A stretch of 64,000 nucleotides of DNA from Mallotus nudiflorus (GCA_947683625.1 CANTUR010000826.1:186001-250000), one strand, 5' to 3'; numbered from the stretch's first letter, positions 50,938 to 62,081 are shown. Program-made: numbers and translations. Notes: generated from the sequence alone by a model not told the origin.

Positions 50938-51057
50938 TATTTTAAAATACATATGTTCTATTCGATGTAAAGCACTCTAAGTCTATTACATCTAAAATAT
51001 TACTTTTTTACATAAAAAATTATATATTTTATTCTAACTAAAACATCCTTTTTTTTA
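50938..51057 (+). repeat. Flanking direct repeat, left copy (about 120 bp)
   Basis: Matches 58353-58488 (ATTTTAAAATACATATGTTC… to CTAACTAAAACATCC…TTTTTT) with several substitutions and small indels. The two copies bracket the truncated Tat element. Confidence 0.88.
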
Positions 51058-51059
51058 AC

Positions 51060-51427
51060 TGATAACTGGTTTCCGGGACTCCTGGGCTGGATGTCCTGCA
51101 AAGCACTGAACAGAAGGCAAGGTGAGAGGTGGGGGGAATCCCCATAAACACTCTGATGCCTAAGTTAGGGAATAGAAAACGGGTGGATGAAAGGTAGCTT
51201 GAATATGTGTGTATGAGATGTCCCCTAATGAGGGGTATATGGTGTTATATATAGTGATACTCAAACCTGGGAGGAATAGGAATCCTTATGGGAGAGTGTT
51301 CCTACTTCAGTTAGGATTCCTCTTTGAAGTAGTTCCTTGGACGAATCTATCTTCTCCTTTGTCCATGTGTTCCTATTTAGGGGGGTGGAGGACCCCTAAT
51401 TAGGTGGGAACATTCTAGATGGTATCA
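51060..51427 (-). repeat. 3' LTR of Tat-lineage gypsy element 1
   Basis: On the minus strand it starts TGATACC at 51427 and ends GTTATCA at 51060. It is homologous to 60751-61162. A polypurine tract (CTAGGGGGGGACTCT, 51428-51442) directly precedes the start. It is short for this lineage. Confidence 0.78.
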
Positions 51428-51689
51428 AGAGTCCCCCCCTAGAGTATGCGGATATTTATGTCCGTTATGTCGGAGTAAGATGCAGTGGTGCCTCTATACG
51501 GGTGATAAGATGCAAGTGAGCTGAGGTGGCCAACCTTCGTCGCAATAAGCAGAGCTTGGTGTCAAGTATCTTTGGTTGATTTGTCATTGAATTGTAATAT
51601 GTGGAACTGGGGTACCTAATGAGGGAGTATGTTCAACGCAATAGATTAACCCGTTCATTTTAAGACAAGATGGAACCAGTTACTACTGG

Positions 51690-52318
51690 ATTTGTAGATG
51701 CTCAGCACAAGGGCGCGAGGCTTACATACTTGGATCCTCAGTACTACGGAAGCGACCTGAGGGTGCCAGCTTCAGTCACTGGACTTTGTGAGCGAGACTT
51801 AGATGCTTGGCACAGGGGCGCGAGGCTTACATGCTCGGATCCTCAGTACTACGGAAGCGACCTGAGGGTGCCAGCTTTAGTCACTTGACTATGTGAGCGA
51901 GACTTAGATGCTCGGCATAGGGGCATGAGGCTTACATGCTCAGATCCTCAGTACTACGAAAGCGACCTGAGGGTGCCAGCTTTAGTCATTGGACTTTATA
52001 TGAGCGAGACTTAGATGCTCAGCACAGGGGCATGAGGCTTACATGCTCGGATCCTCAGTACTACGGAAGCAGCCTGAGGGTGCTAACTTCAGTCATTGGA
52101 CTTTATGAGCGAGACTTAGATGCTCAGCACAGGGGCGCGAGGCTAATATGCTTAGAACCTCAGTACTACGGAAGCGACCTGAGGATGCCAGCTTCAGTCA
52201 TTGGAATTTATGTGAGCGAGACTTAGATGCTCGGCACAGGGGCGCGAGGCTTACATGCTCGGATCCTCAGTACTACGAAAGCGACCTGAGAGTGCTAGCT
52301 TCAGTCACTAGACTGCGT
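51690..52318 (+). repeat. Tandem array, six units of 105-107 bp
   Basis: Unit anchors (GATGCT) are at 51697, 51802, 51907, 52014, 52119 and 52226. Each unit contains CCTCAG, 15 bases, then CTGAGG, able to form a hairpin. The array lies between the 3' LTR and the antisense gene. Open frames through it are by-products of the repeat. Confidence 0.93.
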
Positions 52319-52603
52319 ATAGAATGGTCTGGGAGTGATGCTTGGAACGTTTCCCGATTCGCTTAATGGAGCGACCCATTCGAAAATGTGAGTGGGCCAA
52401 CATAGGGTGATTTCATTTCAACTCTTGAGATCATGTGATTGATGCGTCATTTCGTGTGTCAGTGAGCGAAACACTCGTATAGTCGTCATCGTGACTCTTC
52501 GCCTAATGGGTTTTTTATTCCCAATAGGCCCTTGGTGGTCTAGGGAGGAGCGCAGTAATAATAGGGGCAGTTAATGGCGTGCTTCTAGGTCCTTCCATGT
52601 CTC

Positions 52604-52610
52604 TATAAAT
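52604..52610 (+). promoter_or_regulatory. TATA-like box of the antisense gene, element 1
   Basis: TATAAAT in a CTCTATAAATACT context, 201 bp upstream of the antisense ATG. The homologous position in element 2 has TATAAGT (62082). Confidence 0.5.
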
Positions 52611-52810
52611 ACTGTTGCATTTGCTAACTGGCACATTTTGCTTTCTTCACTCTTTCATTCTGTTTTTGCTGCGTTTCTACTGCATCCACCATTTTTATTC
52701 CTTCCTGCCATAACTCTCGCTTAAGGTTGCCAGGTGATTCTTTCATCATTTCTTCCTTCTCTTTTTGCCCCCCCTTTTTTTGTCATTGGGTTTTCGTTCC
52801 CTTCTTTGCT

Positions 52811-54657
52811 ATGGCTCCTCGGGAAGAGATTAGCTCTGACCTCTTTGTGTCCAATGTAGGTAGTGAATTGCTAGGGTGGTACCGATGACGGTTCTGCATC
52901 CCCACCGATTATGCCCTCCACACTGTAGATAGAAGGTTTAGGGCCCATACCCCTATATCGGGGCTAAGTAGATTAGTAGTGTACTTTGACCAGTTAGAGG
53001 GGGGTTTGAAATTTCCCTTGGATCCTTTTATCAAGGATTTCCTTAATAGAAATAACATTACGCCCAGTCAGCTTCATCCGAATAGTTATCGGATACTGAC
53101 CGGGTTCATCCAGCTGATGCATGAGGAGGGTAGGGTTCCTGATCTAGATGTCCTCCGATATTTGTATAGGCTGACTAGGAAGAAGGTAGAGGTGATGTTC
53201 TCCCTTTCGATCGTACCTAACCATTCCCTTTTTATTAAACTTTCGGATCTTCACAAGAAGTGGAGATACCATTTTTTTGTTGTGGAGCATCAATCGGACT
53301 TCCTAGATGTTTGAAGGATGTGGTCAGACGAGTGTCACAAAGTGACTCGTCCAATGAAACTTTCCGATCCGGATATGGAATTACTTTTGTTGCTACATCT
53401 AGACGGACTCGCTGAAGCTTGATCCGCAGAGGATGCATCCCGGAGGTATCTATGGAGAGTCTGTCCAAGTTGCGACCATTGCCCTGGTATGATTTTTGTT
53501 TTGAGTTTTGTTTTGTCTAACTAGCCTTATCTTTCTGTCTGTAGATGGCTGAATTTTTTGATTTTGTAGGCGGGATTTCCCTAGTAGATGAGCCAGCTGC
53601 AGTGGAGGAGTGCCGGGGTTATCCTTCCCCTGAAGCTGAGGCTCCCGTTGCTCCGGAGGCCATTCCTGTCGATCCTAAGGGCAAAGCAATAATGGAAGGT
53701 GAGCGGCCAGAGCGGGTCGAGAGACGAAAAAGGCGGCTGATCGAAGCAGATTCAGATGCGGAGGGGCTAGATGAAGAGATTTATATCCAATGTCCCTGAT
53801 TATCTGGTTGTCTGGATATGCGAGGCTGGATTGAAAAAGATGAAGCCCCTGAGCATCTCCAATAGTCAAGTACAGGACTAGTACGCCGAGTCGCTGCGGT
53901 TACCTGGAGACATGCAGCGTTGGTCGGATGAGGGACCGGACGGATTTTTTGATTCTATGATTGGCCAGTCATTGGAAGTAATGGAGTTTCTAGTACTTGA
54001 TATAACTATTTGTAGTGGGATTTTGGCTAAGTTGTTTGGTTATTTTTGGTAGATGACTCAAGCCTTGCTGCTGGCTAAGGATCAGTACTTCTACTTGAAG
54101 AGCCAGTACAACTTAAAGGAAACGGAGGTGGGGACGATCGCTATAGATTTTGGGAAAAAACTGGATAGCGCTAAAGCAGCTCTGGAGCACTGCCAGACAA
54201 GATACACGGAGGCTAAATCTGATGTGGAGGCGAATCAGAAGAAGGTTTTCAAACTAGAACATAGCCAGGCCCAACTGACAAGGAGGATCGAGGAGCAGAA
54301 TCTTCAAATTGCTGGACTTCATGAGAGGCTGGCTGAGCTTGAGAAATCTCGTGCCAATGATAAGAAGACATATCAAAGCATGGTAGAGGGGTTTCTCAAG
54401 GCTTACTGGGCTGAATGCAAAAGGATCTTGCTCTCTTAAGACTCAGGATTGGATATGGGGGCCTTAGATCGGATAACCCCAACAGATCTGGCAAGGCTTG
54501 CTGTAGAGGATAATGCCCGTCGAAAGGCCAGTTCCTTTTTTATGAGGGAGTCTGAAGAGGCCGTTGCTACAGTTGGGTCTGGCGAGCATCCAGAGGCTGC
54601 CAATGATGCTTCCCCCTTAGTTTCCGGGATGGGGGGTCTGGGTGTAGAGATACTATA
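52811..54657 (+). pseudogene. Antisense extra gene of Tat element 1 (Transposase_28-like, coiled-coil C-terminus)
   Basis: Exon 1 is 52811-53486, exon 2 is 53545-53977 and exon 3 is 54053-54657. Introns (53487-53544, 53978-54052) are GT-AG, and the same positions occur in element 2. Exon 1 encodes the putative gypsy-type transposon domain (Pfam Transposase_28 type): LKFPLDPFIKDFLNRNNI, QLHPNSYRILTGFIQLMHEE and LHKKWRYHFFVVE. Exon 2 is Pro/Glu-rich, with a KERR-type basic stretch. Exon 3 is a long coiled coil (EHSQAQLTRRIEEQNLQI). It runs opposite to the pol genes, between integrase and 3' LTR. Stops lie at about 52886 (CGA-TGA), about 53312, in late exon 2 and at 54437 (TAA where element 2 has CAA), after which the frame stays open to 54657. 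Extra ORFs in this position, sense or antisense, are known in Tat-lineage elements; their role is unknown. Confidence 0.78.
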
Positions 54658-54712
54658 GTAGATAGGTTTTATATATTTTTTTTAACAATCAGCTGTAAAG
54701 ATATTCTTTTTC

Positions 54713-54718
54713 AATAAA
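54713..54718 (+). terminator. Polyadenylation signal of the antisense gene
   Basis: AATAAA 56 bp after the TAG at 54657, and before the convergent integrase end. Confidence 0.5.
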
Positions 54719-54759
54719 GATAGTTTTCAGTGAATCAAATTATGTGCTCGAATACAAGA

Positions 54760-55830
54760 TTACTTATAATATTTTTTGAGGGAGTCTGAGTTCCAGAACC
54801 TCAGTAGTTCTTTGCCTCCTCTCTCTCTTAGTTTATACGCCCCCTTTGTTGTGCATTCTAAGATCTGATACGGACCTTCCCAATTAGGGCCTAACTTGCT
54901 GGTACCCAAGGTGTCTTTGCCTATATCTGCTCTTCTGAGTACCCAGTCACCCATCCTGAAATTCTCTGTTGGTTTACGCACATGGTGGTACCGAGTTATT
55001 CTTTGCCGATGTGCCTCTACCCTTGCTGTCGCTTGTTCTCTTCGTTCCTCTAGTATGTCAAGGCATATTCGTGCGTTGATGTTATTGACGGCATGGTCGA
55101 GGTCTTGGCTTATCCGATAATTTAGGGACCCAACCTCTACTGGAATTACTGCATACATGCTGTAAGTTAGTCTGAACGGTGTTTCTCTAGTGGATGATCG
55201 GGGTGTGGTTCTGTAGGCCCAGATTACATTGTTCAGCTCTTTGACCTAGTTCCCTTTCTTATCATCGAGTCTTTTCTTCAACCCTTGCATGAGGATTCTG
55301 TTTATGACCTCAGTTTGTCCGTTCGTCTGCGGGTGAGGTACTGAGGTGAAGCATAGTTTTATGTCAAGGTCTGAGCAGAAACTTCTGAATTTATGGTTGT
55401 CGAACTGTTTGCCATTATCTATAATTAAAGTGTGGGGGATGCCAAATCTGTAAATGATTTCCTTTCAGAAAAAGTACTGTATCTGGGCTTCTATGATGGT
55501 TGGGACTACTTCTGCTTCTACCCATTTCATGAAATGGTCAATGGCCACGATTAAGAACTTTTTCTGTGAGGTAGATAGAGGAAAAGGACCCAAGATGTCC
55601 ATCCCCCACATGGCGAAAGGCCATGGGCTGCCAATGGGATGCAGAGGCCGAGAAGATTTATGGCTAAGTCGGGCGTGGTGCTGGCACTGGTGACATGATT
55701 GTGTTAGCTGCTGGGCATCCTTGGACATGGTGGGCCAGTAATACCCCTGGAGCAGGGCCTTTCTAGTGAGCGAATAGTGGGACTCGTGTGCACCACAGAT
55801 TCCTTCATGGATTTCTCTTAGTATGTAATT
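54760..55830 (-). pseudogene. Tat element 1 integrase
   Basis: Frame 55158-54760 is the C-terminal domain (ITRYHHVRKPTENFRMGDWV, LGPNWEGPYQILE). Frame 55728-55465 has the zinc and core start (CHQCQHHARLSHKSSRPLHP, WGMDILGPFP, IVAIDHFMKWVEAE). Between them the core continues with frameshifts. The WGMDILGPFP and DHFMKWVEAE motifs are typical of Tat-lineage integrases. Confidence 0.9.
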
Positions 55831-56089
55831 TCCCTCCTCTGGGGAAATGCATTTCGACCAAGGGTGTGAGAGGGATTTTCGGTAGAGCTCTCCTCAGTGG
55901 ATGGAATAGTATGCTGCTTTGGCTTTGAGCTTCCGAGCTTGCAACTTGTCTTCTGGAAGTGTGCCATGTTCAAGATATTGGATGATGGGCTGTATCCATT
56001 CCGAGACTTCTTATGTTTTGAAAATTTCACTATCCTCTATGCTGGGATTGGTGAGTGATTCAGTGAAATCCATATCCCTAAATGCTTGA

Positions 56090-56520
56090 CTATTCTAGGC
56101 TGCAAATTTAGTAAGGTAATCGGCCTCATTATTGTCTTCTTTGGGAATCTGGACGATATTCCATTGGCCTCTGTCTTGCTCGATGTGTTGCAAAAGTCGC
56201 CTGGCTTTGTCTATATATTTGGCGATGCAGGCATCTTTGACTTGAAATGCTCTGCTGACTTGGTTGACTACTAGTTGGGAATCTGAGTGTATAATGAGGT
56301 GTTCGGCCCTGACTTCCGCGGCTAGCTTCAACCCTGTAATGAGTGCTTCGTATTCAGCCGCATTGTTGGTGGCATTATACTCTATGCGGACTGCGTACTG
56401 GATATGAACTTTATGTGGTCCCCTGAGGATTATTCCTGTATCGGAACCGTGAGCTAAGGATGCTCCATCGACATAGAGTTTCTATTCTGGCATGTTGGTC
56501 AAGGTTATATCTTTCGGAGC
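56090..56520 (-). pseudogene. Tat element 1 second (archaeal-type) RNase H
   Basis: The second RNase H between the first RNase H and integrase is the hallmark of the Tat lineage. The four acidic positions are kept: YVDGAS, NNAAEYEAL, HSDSQLV and NNEADYL. A TAG replaces Trp just before KLYVDGAS (about 56482). The main open part is 56331-56095. Confidence 0.9.
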
Positions 56521-56599
56521 CATTTCTTGTACAAAATCTGCTAAGGCCTAGGCTTTCATCTGCTGTCGAGGTTCGTAATCAATATCGAACTCGTCGAGT

Positions 56600-57015
56600 A
56601 AGACCAACTATTGCACTAGCCTGCCTGAAGTCTCTGGTCTCTGTAATATTTTGCGTAGTGGAAAACAGGACCGGACCACGATATTGTGAGCTTGGAAGTA
56701 GTGACGAAGCTTTCGAGAAGTATGAACCACAACTAAGGCTAATTTTTCCAGCATGGGGTATCGGACTTCAGGTCCTCGGAGCATCTTGCTGACATAGTAG
56801 ACATGGCTTTGCTGGCTTCCATCTTCCCTTATCAGTACTGAGGTGATGCATTCTCGGCCAACAGAGAGGTATAAGTATAAGGTCTCATTCGGTATTGGAC
56901 GGCTGATTAATGGTGGGGAAGATAAGAATCTTTTAATTTCTTCAAATGCTGCTTGACAATCAGTGGACCACTGAAACTTGTCAAAACTTTTGAGAGCTCG
57001 GAACAATGGTAGACA
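56600..57015 (-). pseudogene. Tat element 1 first RNase H
   Basis: Frame 57006-56608: DCQAAFEEIKRFLSSPPLIS, LYLYLSVGRECITSVLIRED, QSHVYYVSKMLRGPEVRYPM and EKLALVVVHTSRKLRHYFQA. In this gypsy-type RNase H several acidic catalytic residues are already replaced, as is usual in elements that rely on the second RNase H. Confidence 0.88.
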
Positions 57016-57759
57016 TCACCTAGCTGAGCAAGAAATAAAGCGCCCCAGTGCGGTTATTCTTCTGTTTAGCTTTTGTATATCATGGATGCTCTTTGGTGTT
57101 GCCATGTTGAGTATGGCTTTCATTTTTTCTGGGTTGGCTTCAATGCCTCGGTGGGAAATCATGAACCCCAGGAATTTACCGGCTTGGACTCCGAAGACAC
57201 ATTTATCAGGATTTAACTTGATCTTGGATTGACTTAGTAACTGGAGGACTTGATCCACATCCGCTGGGTGGTGCTTAGAGTGCTTGCTTTTGATGATGAT
57301 GTCATCCATATATACTTCCACACTGGTCCCAATCTGGCTCTGAAGGACTTGGTTCATCATTCTTTGGTATGTGGCTCCGACATTTTTCAGTCCGAAGGGC
57401 ATCACCTTGTAGCAGTACAGCCCTTCGTGTATGATGAAGGACGTTTTCTCCTGGTCTTCTTTCTTCATGGGGATCTAGTGATAACCTTGGGCAGCATTTA
57501 CGAAGCTATATAGGCCATGGCCAGCGGTGGAATCAACGAGCTGATCAATCGTTGGTAGCGGGTAGCTATCTTTGGGGCATGCCTGGTTGAGGTCGGTGTA
57601 GTCTACACACATTCTGTACTTCCCGTTTACTTTTTTGATAAGTACTACGTTGGCTACCCAGTCCGGGTGAGTAACCTCTTTAATGAATCCGGCTTCTAAA
57701 AGCTTTGCTGTTTCCTCGGCAATGATCTTTTGTCTTTCATAAGAGAAAGTTCTTTTCTT
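57016..57759 (-). pseudogene. Tat element 1 reverse transcriptase
   Basis: VANVVLIKKVNGKYRMCVDY, DLNQACPKDSYPLPTIDQLV and EKTSFIIHEGLYCYKVMPFG are present, and the YMDDIIIKS box is intact. The motif A aspartate is Asn (SFVNAAQGYH instead of SFLDA), and CAG is TAG immediately after, so the enzyme is dead. The open part is 57468-57016. Confidence 0.9.
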
Positions 57760-58345
57760 TTATGCTACTGGCTTGGCCCCTGGTTTGATGTTTAGGCAGT
57801 GACAGGCAACCCGAGGGTCCATGCCGATGATCTCGAAGGCTTGAGAAGCAAAATCTTCTGAATGTCTAATAAGGATGTTCCTTAATGTGTCTTTAATGTT
57901 TTGATTAAGGGCATTACCAATTTTCACGGATTTTCCTCCCCTGATTTGTAATGTCTCCGTGTCTTCCACTGATTGTGGATTAGCGCCTTACTTCTCAATT
58001 TTCCATGCTTCCAAATGAAAAGCTTCCACCAGAGATTTCATGGTCATCTGATAGCATTTTCTGACCATCTGTTGATCTCCCCTGATAATAAGGGTCCCCG
58101 TTTTGACCGGGATTGACAGTCCCCATTGGTTGCACCGTTCCTCTGTAAAAACTAATGATGGGGTTTTGGATGGCCGTTAGGTTGGTGATGGAGCCGCCCA
58201 TAGCTTTGTACGCATTCCAAGATAAAACATTAATAGCACTCCCATTATCGACCAATAGCCTTTTGACCTGATACTTATTTATGCATGCGGTTATTACCAG
58301 GGCATCACTGTGAGGGTGATGTATATGCGAATTGTCTTCCGAGTT
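57760..58345 (-). pseudogene. Tat element 1 protease and linker, 5'-truncated
   Basis: LLVDNGSAINVLSWNAYKAM carries the D-x-G-S protease box. HHPHSDALVITACINKYQVK precedes it, typical of Tat polyproteins. Homology stops at about 58345, so gag, PBS and 5' LTR are missing. The linker frame 57969-57760 is open. Confidence 0.85.
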
Positions 58346-58352
58346 AAGAATA

Positions 58353-58488
58353 CATATTTATTTTAAAATACATATGTTCTATTCAATATAAAGCACTATA
58401 AATCTATTACATTTAAAACATTACTCTTTCTTTACATAAAAAATTATATATTTTATTCTAACTAAAACATCCCTTTTTTCAACTATTG
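58353..58488 (+). repeat. Flanking direct repeat, right copy
   Basis: Second copy of 50938-51057, beginning within about 10 bp of the end of the truncated Tat coding region. Confidence 0.88.
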
Positions 58489-58525
58489 TCTATTTTATTT
58501 TATTTATTTAATTATTATTAGTCAA

Positions 58526-59086
58526 AATGCATTTTGACCCTCCTATACTCTTAAAATTTTTCACATTGTGTCATTTTACTAAAGTTTCGATACATTGCAC
58601 CCCTTTACTCTTAATTTTTTGCACTTTGTACCCCTTCACTTTCAATTTTTGGCACATTGAACCCTTATTGAAAATTTGATGATGGTTAAGAAAAATCCAA
58701 ATTAGTCCCTATAATTTTTTGAAAAAATTCTATCTAATTCTTATAATTTTTATTATTAACAATTAAGTAAATACAATTACTAAAATAATTCAATTAAACT
58801 TATTAAAATTTTAAAACTTATGTACTTTTTATATCATCAAGATGTCAACCATCTATTTCTAATATTATATATTTATAGTTATAGTTATAGTTACAAAAAG
58901 TTATGATATATCTTAATTATGTGTTAAATATTTATATAATTAATATAAAAATATTACAAAAATTTATGCATGATAAATTTTTAATCAACAAAAAATATAT
59001 GAGATATTTAATAAATACAATACTAGTGAAAATGATAAATTTAAATTTCATAACTTTAAGGATAATATTATAGTCAATTAAGACGT

Positions 59087-59141
<55 letters not shown>

Positions 59142-59829
59142 TAATAACTACTGCTAATAACTACTGCTAAATGATAAAATATACTCATCTTATAGTGATA
59201 AAAATAAAGTGAAATAAAAGTAGTTCAAAAATAAAGTCACCTATAAATCTCTTGCAAATTAATGTTAATTTATTTAAAAAACTTAATTAATAGAATTATT
59301 AATTTATTAAATATTAATTATAAGAGAGGTGATTGTATGCAATGATATTTTATTTATTTTTATTTGTCAAATATTAAGATTTTCACTAGTATTTATTTAT
59401 TAAATGACTCAAACATTTTTTATTGATTAAAGAATTTATTATGTATTAATTTTTGTTATATTTTTGTGTTAATTGTATAAATATTTAATGCATAATTAAA
59501 GTATGTCATAAATTTTATGACCATATATTTTTATTAGAAATAGCTGATTGACATCTTAATTATACAAAAAAATATATAATTTTTAAAATTTTTAATAAAT
59601 TTAATTGAATTATTTTAGTATTTGTATGGAATTAATTGTTAATTATAAAAAATTATAAGAATCAAATTCAAAATTTTTGAAATTACAAGGACTAATTTGA
59701 ATATTTTTAACCATGAATTTTATAATAAAAGTTCAATGTATTTAAAATTGAAATTAAAGAAGTGCAACATGCTAAAAATTTAGTAGAAGGGTGCAATGTA
59801 AAAAAAATTGAAAAGTACATTTTGCATTA
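58526..59829. repeat. Foldback element with arms of about 500 bp
   Basis: Left arm about 58526-59047 and right arm about 59365-59829 are inverted copies: AATGCATTTTGACC… against AATGCAAAATGTAC…, CATTGCACCC in both, ATTCAATTAAA-TTATTAAAA in both, and TACTAGTGAAAAT in both near the centre. The centre holds a TA microsatellite. No ORF is present. It is probably a non-autonomous DNA transposon with long terminal inverted repeats (MULE- or foldback-like). The target duplication is unclear. Confidence 0.85.
59094..59138. repeat. (TA)n microsatellite
   Basis: About 22 AT units in the loop of the foldback element. Confidence 0.95.
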
Positions 59830-60750
59830 TATATATATATATATACTCTTAATAAAAAATAATAAAATAAATTATTACAATAATTTTTTAAGTTCTAATT
59901 TTTATATTTAATCAAATTATAGTTTTAAATTATTAAAATTAATTAATTATTTTAAAAAATATATATATTTTTTATAATCCGTAATAAAATATTTTATCTT
60001 AATCTTTGTGTATATACATATATGATGTACAGTGCGTGTAAGACTAAATGCATGGGCGTGCCTAATTAACCAAAAAGTTTCTTGTACCTGGTTAACAAAA
60101 TGAGACATCACATATGATATTTATCTATAAATGTAAAATATTTACTGCTCATGTAATGACTAATCGCATTATTTCCAAACCGAGTAAATCAGTCGGAAAA
60201 AAAAAAAAGCAATAATGTATCTCAAAAATTTTCTAAATTAATCTATTCTTACTTATTAAATGTTAAACCATATCTATTCAGTTTCAAAAAAAATAAAAAC
60301 ATACACACTCTGTTCAAAGAAAATTTTAATTTTTTATAATTTGCAAAAGATATAAATTCTTAATAAAGTTATTTTTATTTTTGTTTTAAATATTAATTTA
60401 AAAAAAAAATTAATATCTGTATGTACAATAATTTATTTTCATCTTTTAAGTACTAGAAATAAATTATTTGAAGAGTTTCAAACTTTAATTATTTTTTAAA
60501 TTTAAATTAATTTTTTAATTTCAATTTTTTTATATAAACTAAAATATAACTTAAACTAATTGGTTGATTTGATTGTTTTTACTTATTTCATCATTGTCGT
60601 AAAAAAAATATACTTATTGTGGTAATTCTTATCCATTTTTGCTAACCAATTTTCTATATTTTTATTAATAATTATTAGTTAAAATAATATAAAATGATAT
60701 TATATAAATAATATAGATATTGACTAATATATTACAAATTAAAATATATT
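59830..60750. other. AT-rich region without recognisable feature
   Basis: I see no ORF, terminal repeat or known element. A short TA run is at 59830-59846. Confidence 0.4.
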
Positions 60751-61162
60751 TGATAACTTGCTTTTCATAACTTTTGAGCTGGAACATTGTAAGTGGTCAA
60801 TAAAAGATAGGATGAGAGGTGGGGAGGATCCCTACAAACCCTCTGATGTCTAAGTTAGAGTGTATAGAGAGAATCTAGAGAGAGAATGAAAACAATAAGA
60901 ATACGAGAGAATAGAATGAATGAGAATGAAAAATATGAGATTCTATTTATAGTAATAGTAATACTTAAACCTAAAAGGAGTAGGATTCCTCTTTGGATAT
61001 GAGTCTTAGGCCAATTAGGAGAGTGTTCCTTCTTGTTTCAGGAATCTTCTGCGTAAGGAACCTTGTCTTGAATGTTTTTGGTTGTCTTCCCTTCTCGAGT
61101 AACCTGTATTGGAAATAAAAACTTTAATTAAATAGGAATATATATATATATATGAGGTATCA
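60751..61162 (-). repeat. 3' LTR of Tat-lineage gypsy element 2
   Basis: Homologous to 51060-51427, with the same ends (TGATACC at 61162 and GTTATCA at 60751 on the minus strand). A purine tract (GAGGGGACTCT) follows at 61163-61175. The rest of the element's pol lies beyond the window. Confidence 0.75.
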
Positions 61163-61479
61163 AGAGTCCCCTCGCGAGTCTTGTTTGGATATTTATGTCT
61201 AATGCATCCAAGTCTGTAAGGTGATGGAAAGCGTCAGTGTATTTGCCTAGAGAGAGAGAGATTGCTTGAGGAGTTGCACTTGATATGGAAGGGTGAGCTG
61301 AGGTGGCCAACCTCAATCATAGGAAAAGATAAAGCTTGGTATCGAGTCTTGAAATCATCATTGGAGTGCCAACTAGACTTAAGCACACGAAACCTATAAA
61401 AAATACTTTGGGGTAAAAGATTAACCCGTCAGTATGGAGACAACATAACGGAACCTATCATCATTGGAGTTTTGATGCT

Positions 61480-61800
61480 TGGTGCATTAAAAGTGCGGCC
61501 CGAGTGTCGAACCTCAGTACTATAGAAGCGACCTGAGGGTGCCAACTTTAGTCGCTGGACTTAGATTCTCAAGGCTTAGATGCTCGGTGCAAAGACACAA
61601 GGCTTACATGCTCGGAACCTCAGTACAATAGAAGCGACTTGAGGGTTCCAACTTCAATCACTAGACTTAAATTCTTAGTACATTAGAAGCGCAGCCCAAG
61701 TATCGTATAATCTCGGTGCCTTGAAAGTGTGGCTCGGATGCAAAACCTTAGTACTATAGAAGCGACATGAGGGTGCTAGCTTTAGTCACTATACTTTATT
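61480..61800 (+). repeat. Degenerate tandem units of Tat element 2
   Basis: Three diverged copies of the unit seen at 51690-52318. Each keeps the CCTCAGTA…GAAGCGAC…TGAGGG hairpin core, with substitutions in some copies. Confidence 0.75.
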
Positions 61801-62081
61801 TACTGGAGATTGTGATGCTTACTATGAAAGGACAACTGTTAGTGGTGCGCTTAGGACGTATGTTGGCTACATCGTTTTGATGCCCCCTTTTTTTTTAAAA
61901 AAAATTTGAATTGCGTAACTGTCGCGTTTGTTCATGTCAGAAGATGAGACATTTTAGCGGCCATAATAATGACAACTCGATTAATGGATTTTCCCACTTC
62001 CCAATTTGCCCTTAATGACATGGGAGAAATCGAAGTTTTTATAAAGGTAGTTAATGGTCTATTTCAGAGCCTTCTGTTGTC

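Noticed and set aside
51670..52366. Repetitive open frames (DPQYYGSDLRVPASVTGL-type repeats)
   Set aside because: They are by-products of a 105-bp tandem array. Units of 107 bp shift the frame and element 2 does not keep it.
54896..57513. Plus-strand open frames across 54896-57513
   Set aside because: They are shadows of the well-supported minus-strand integrase, RNase H and RT of the Tat element.
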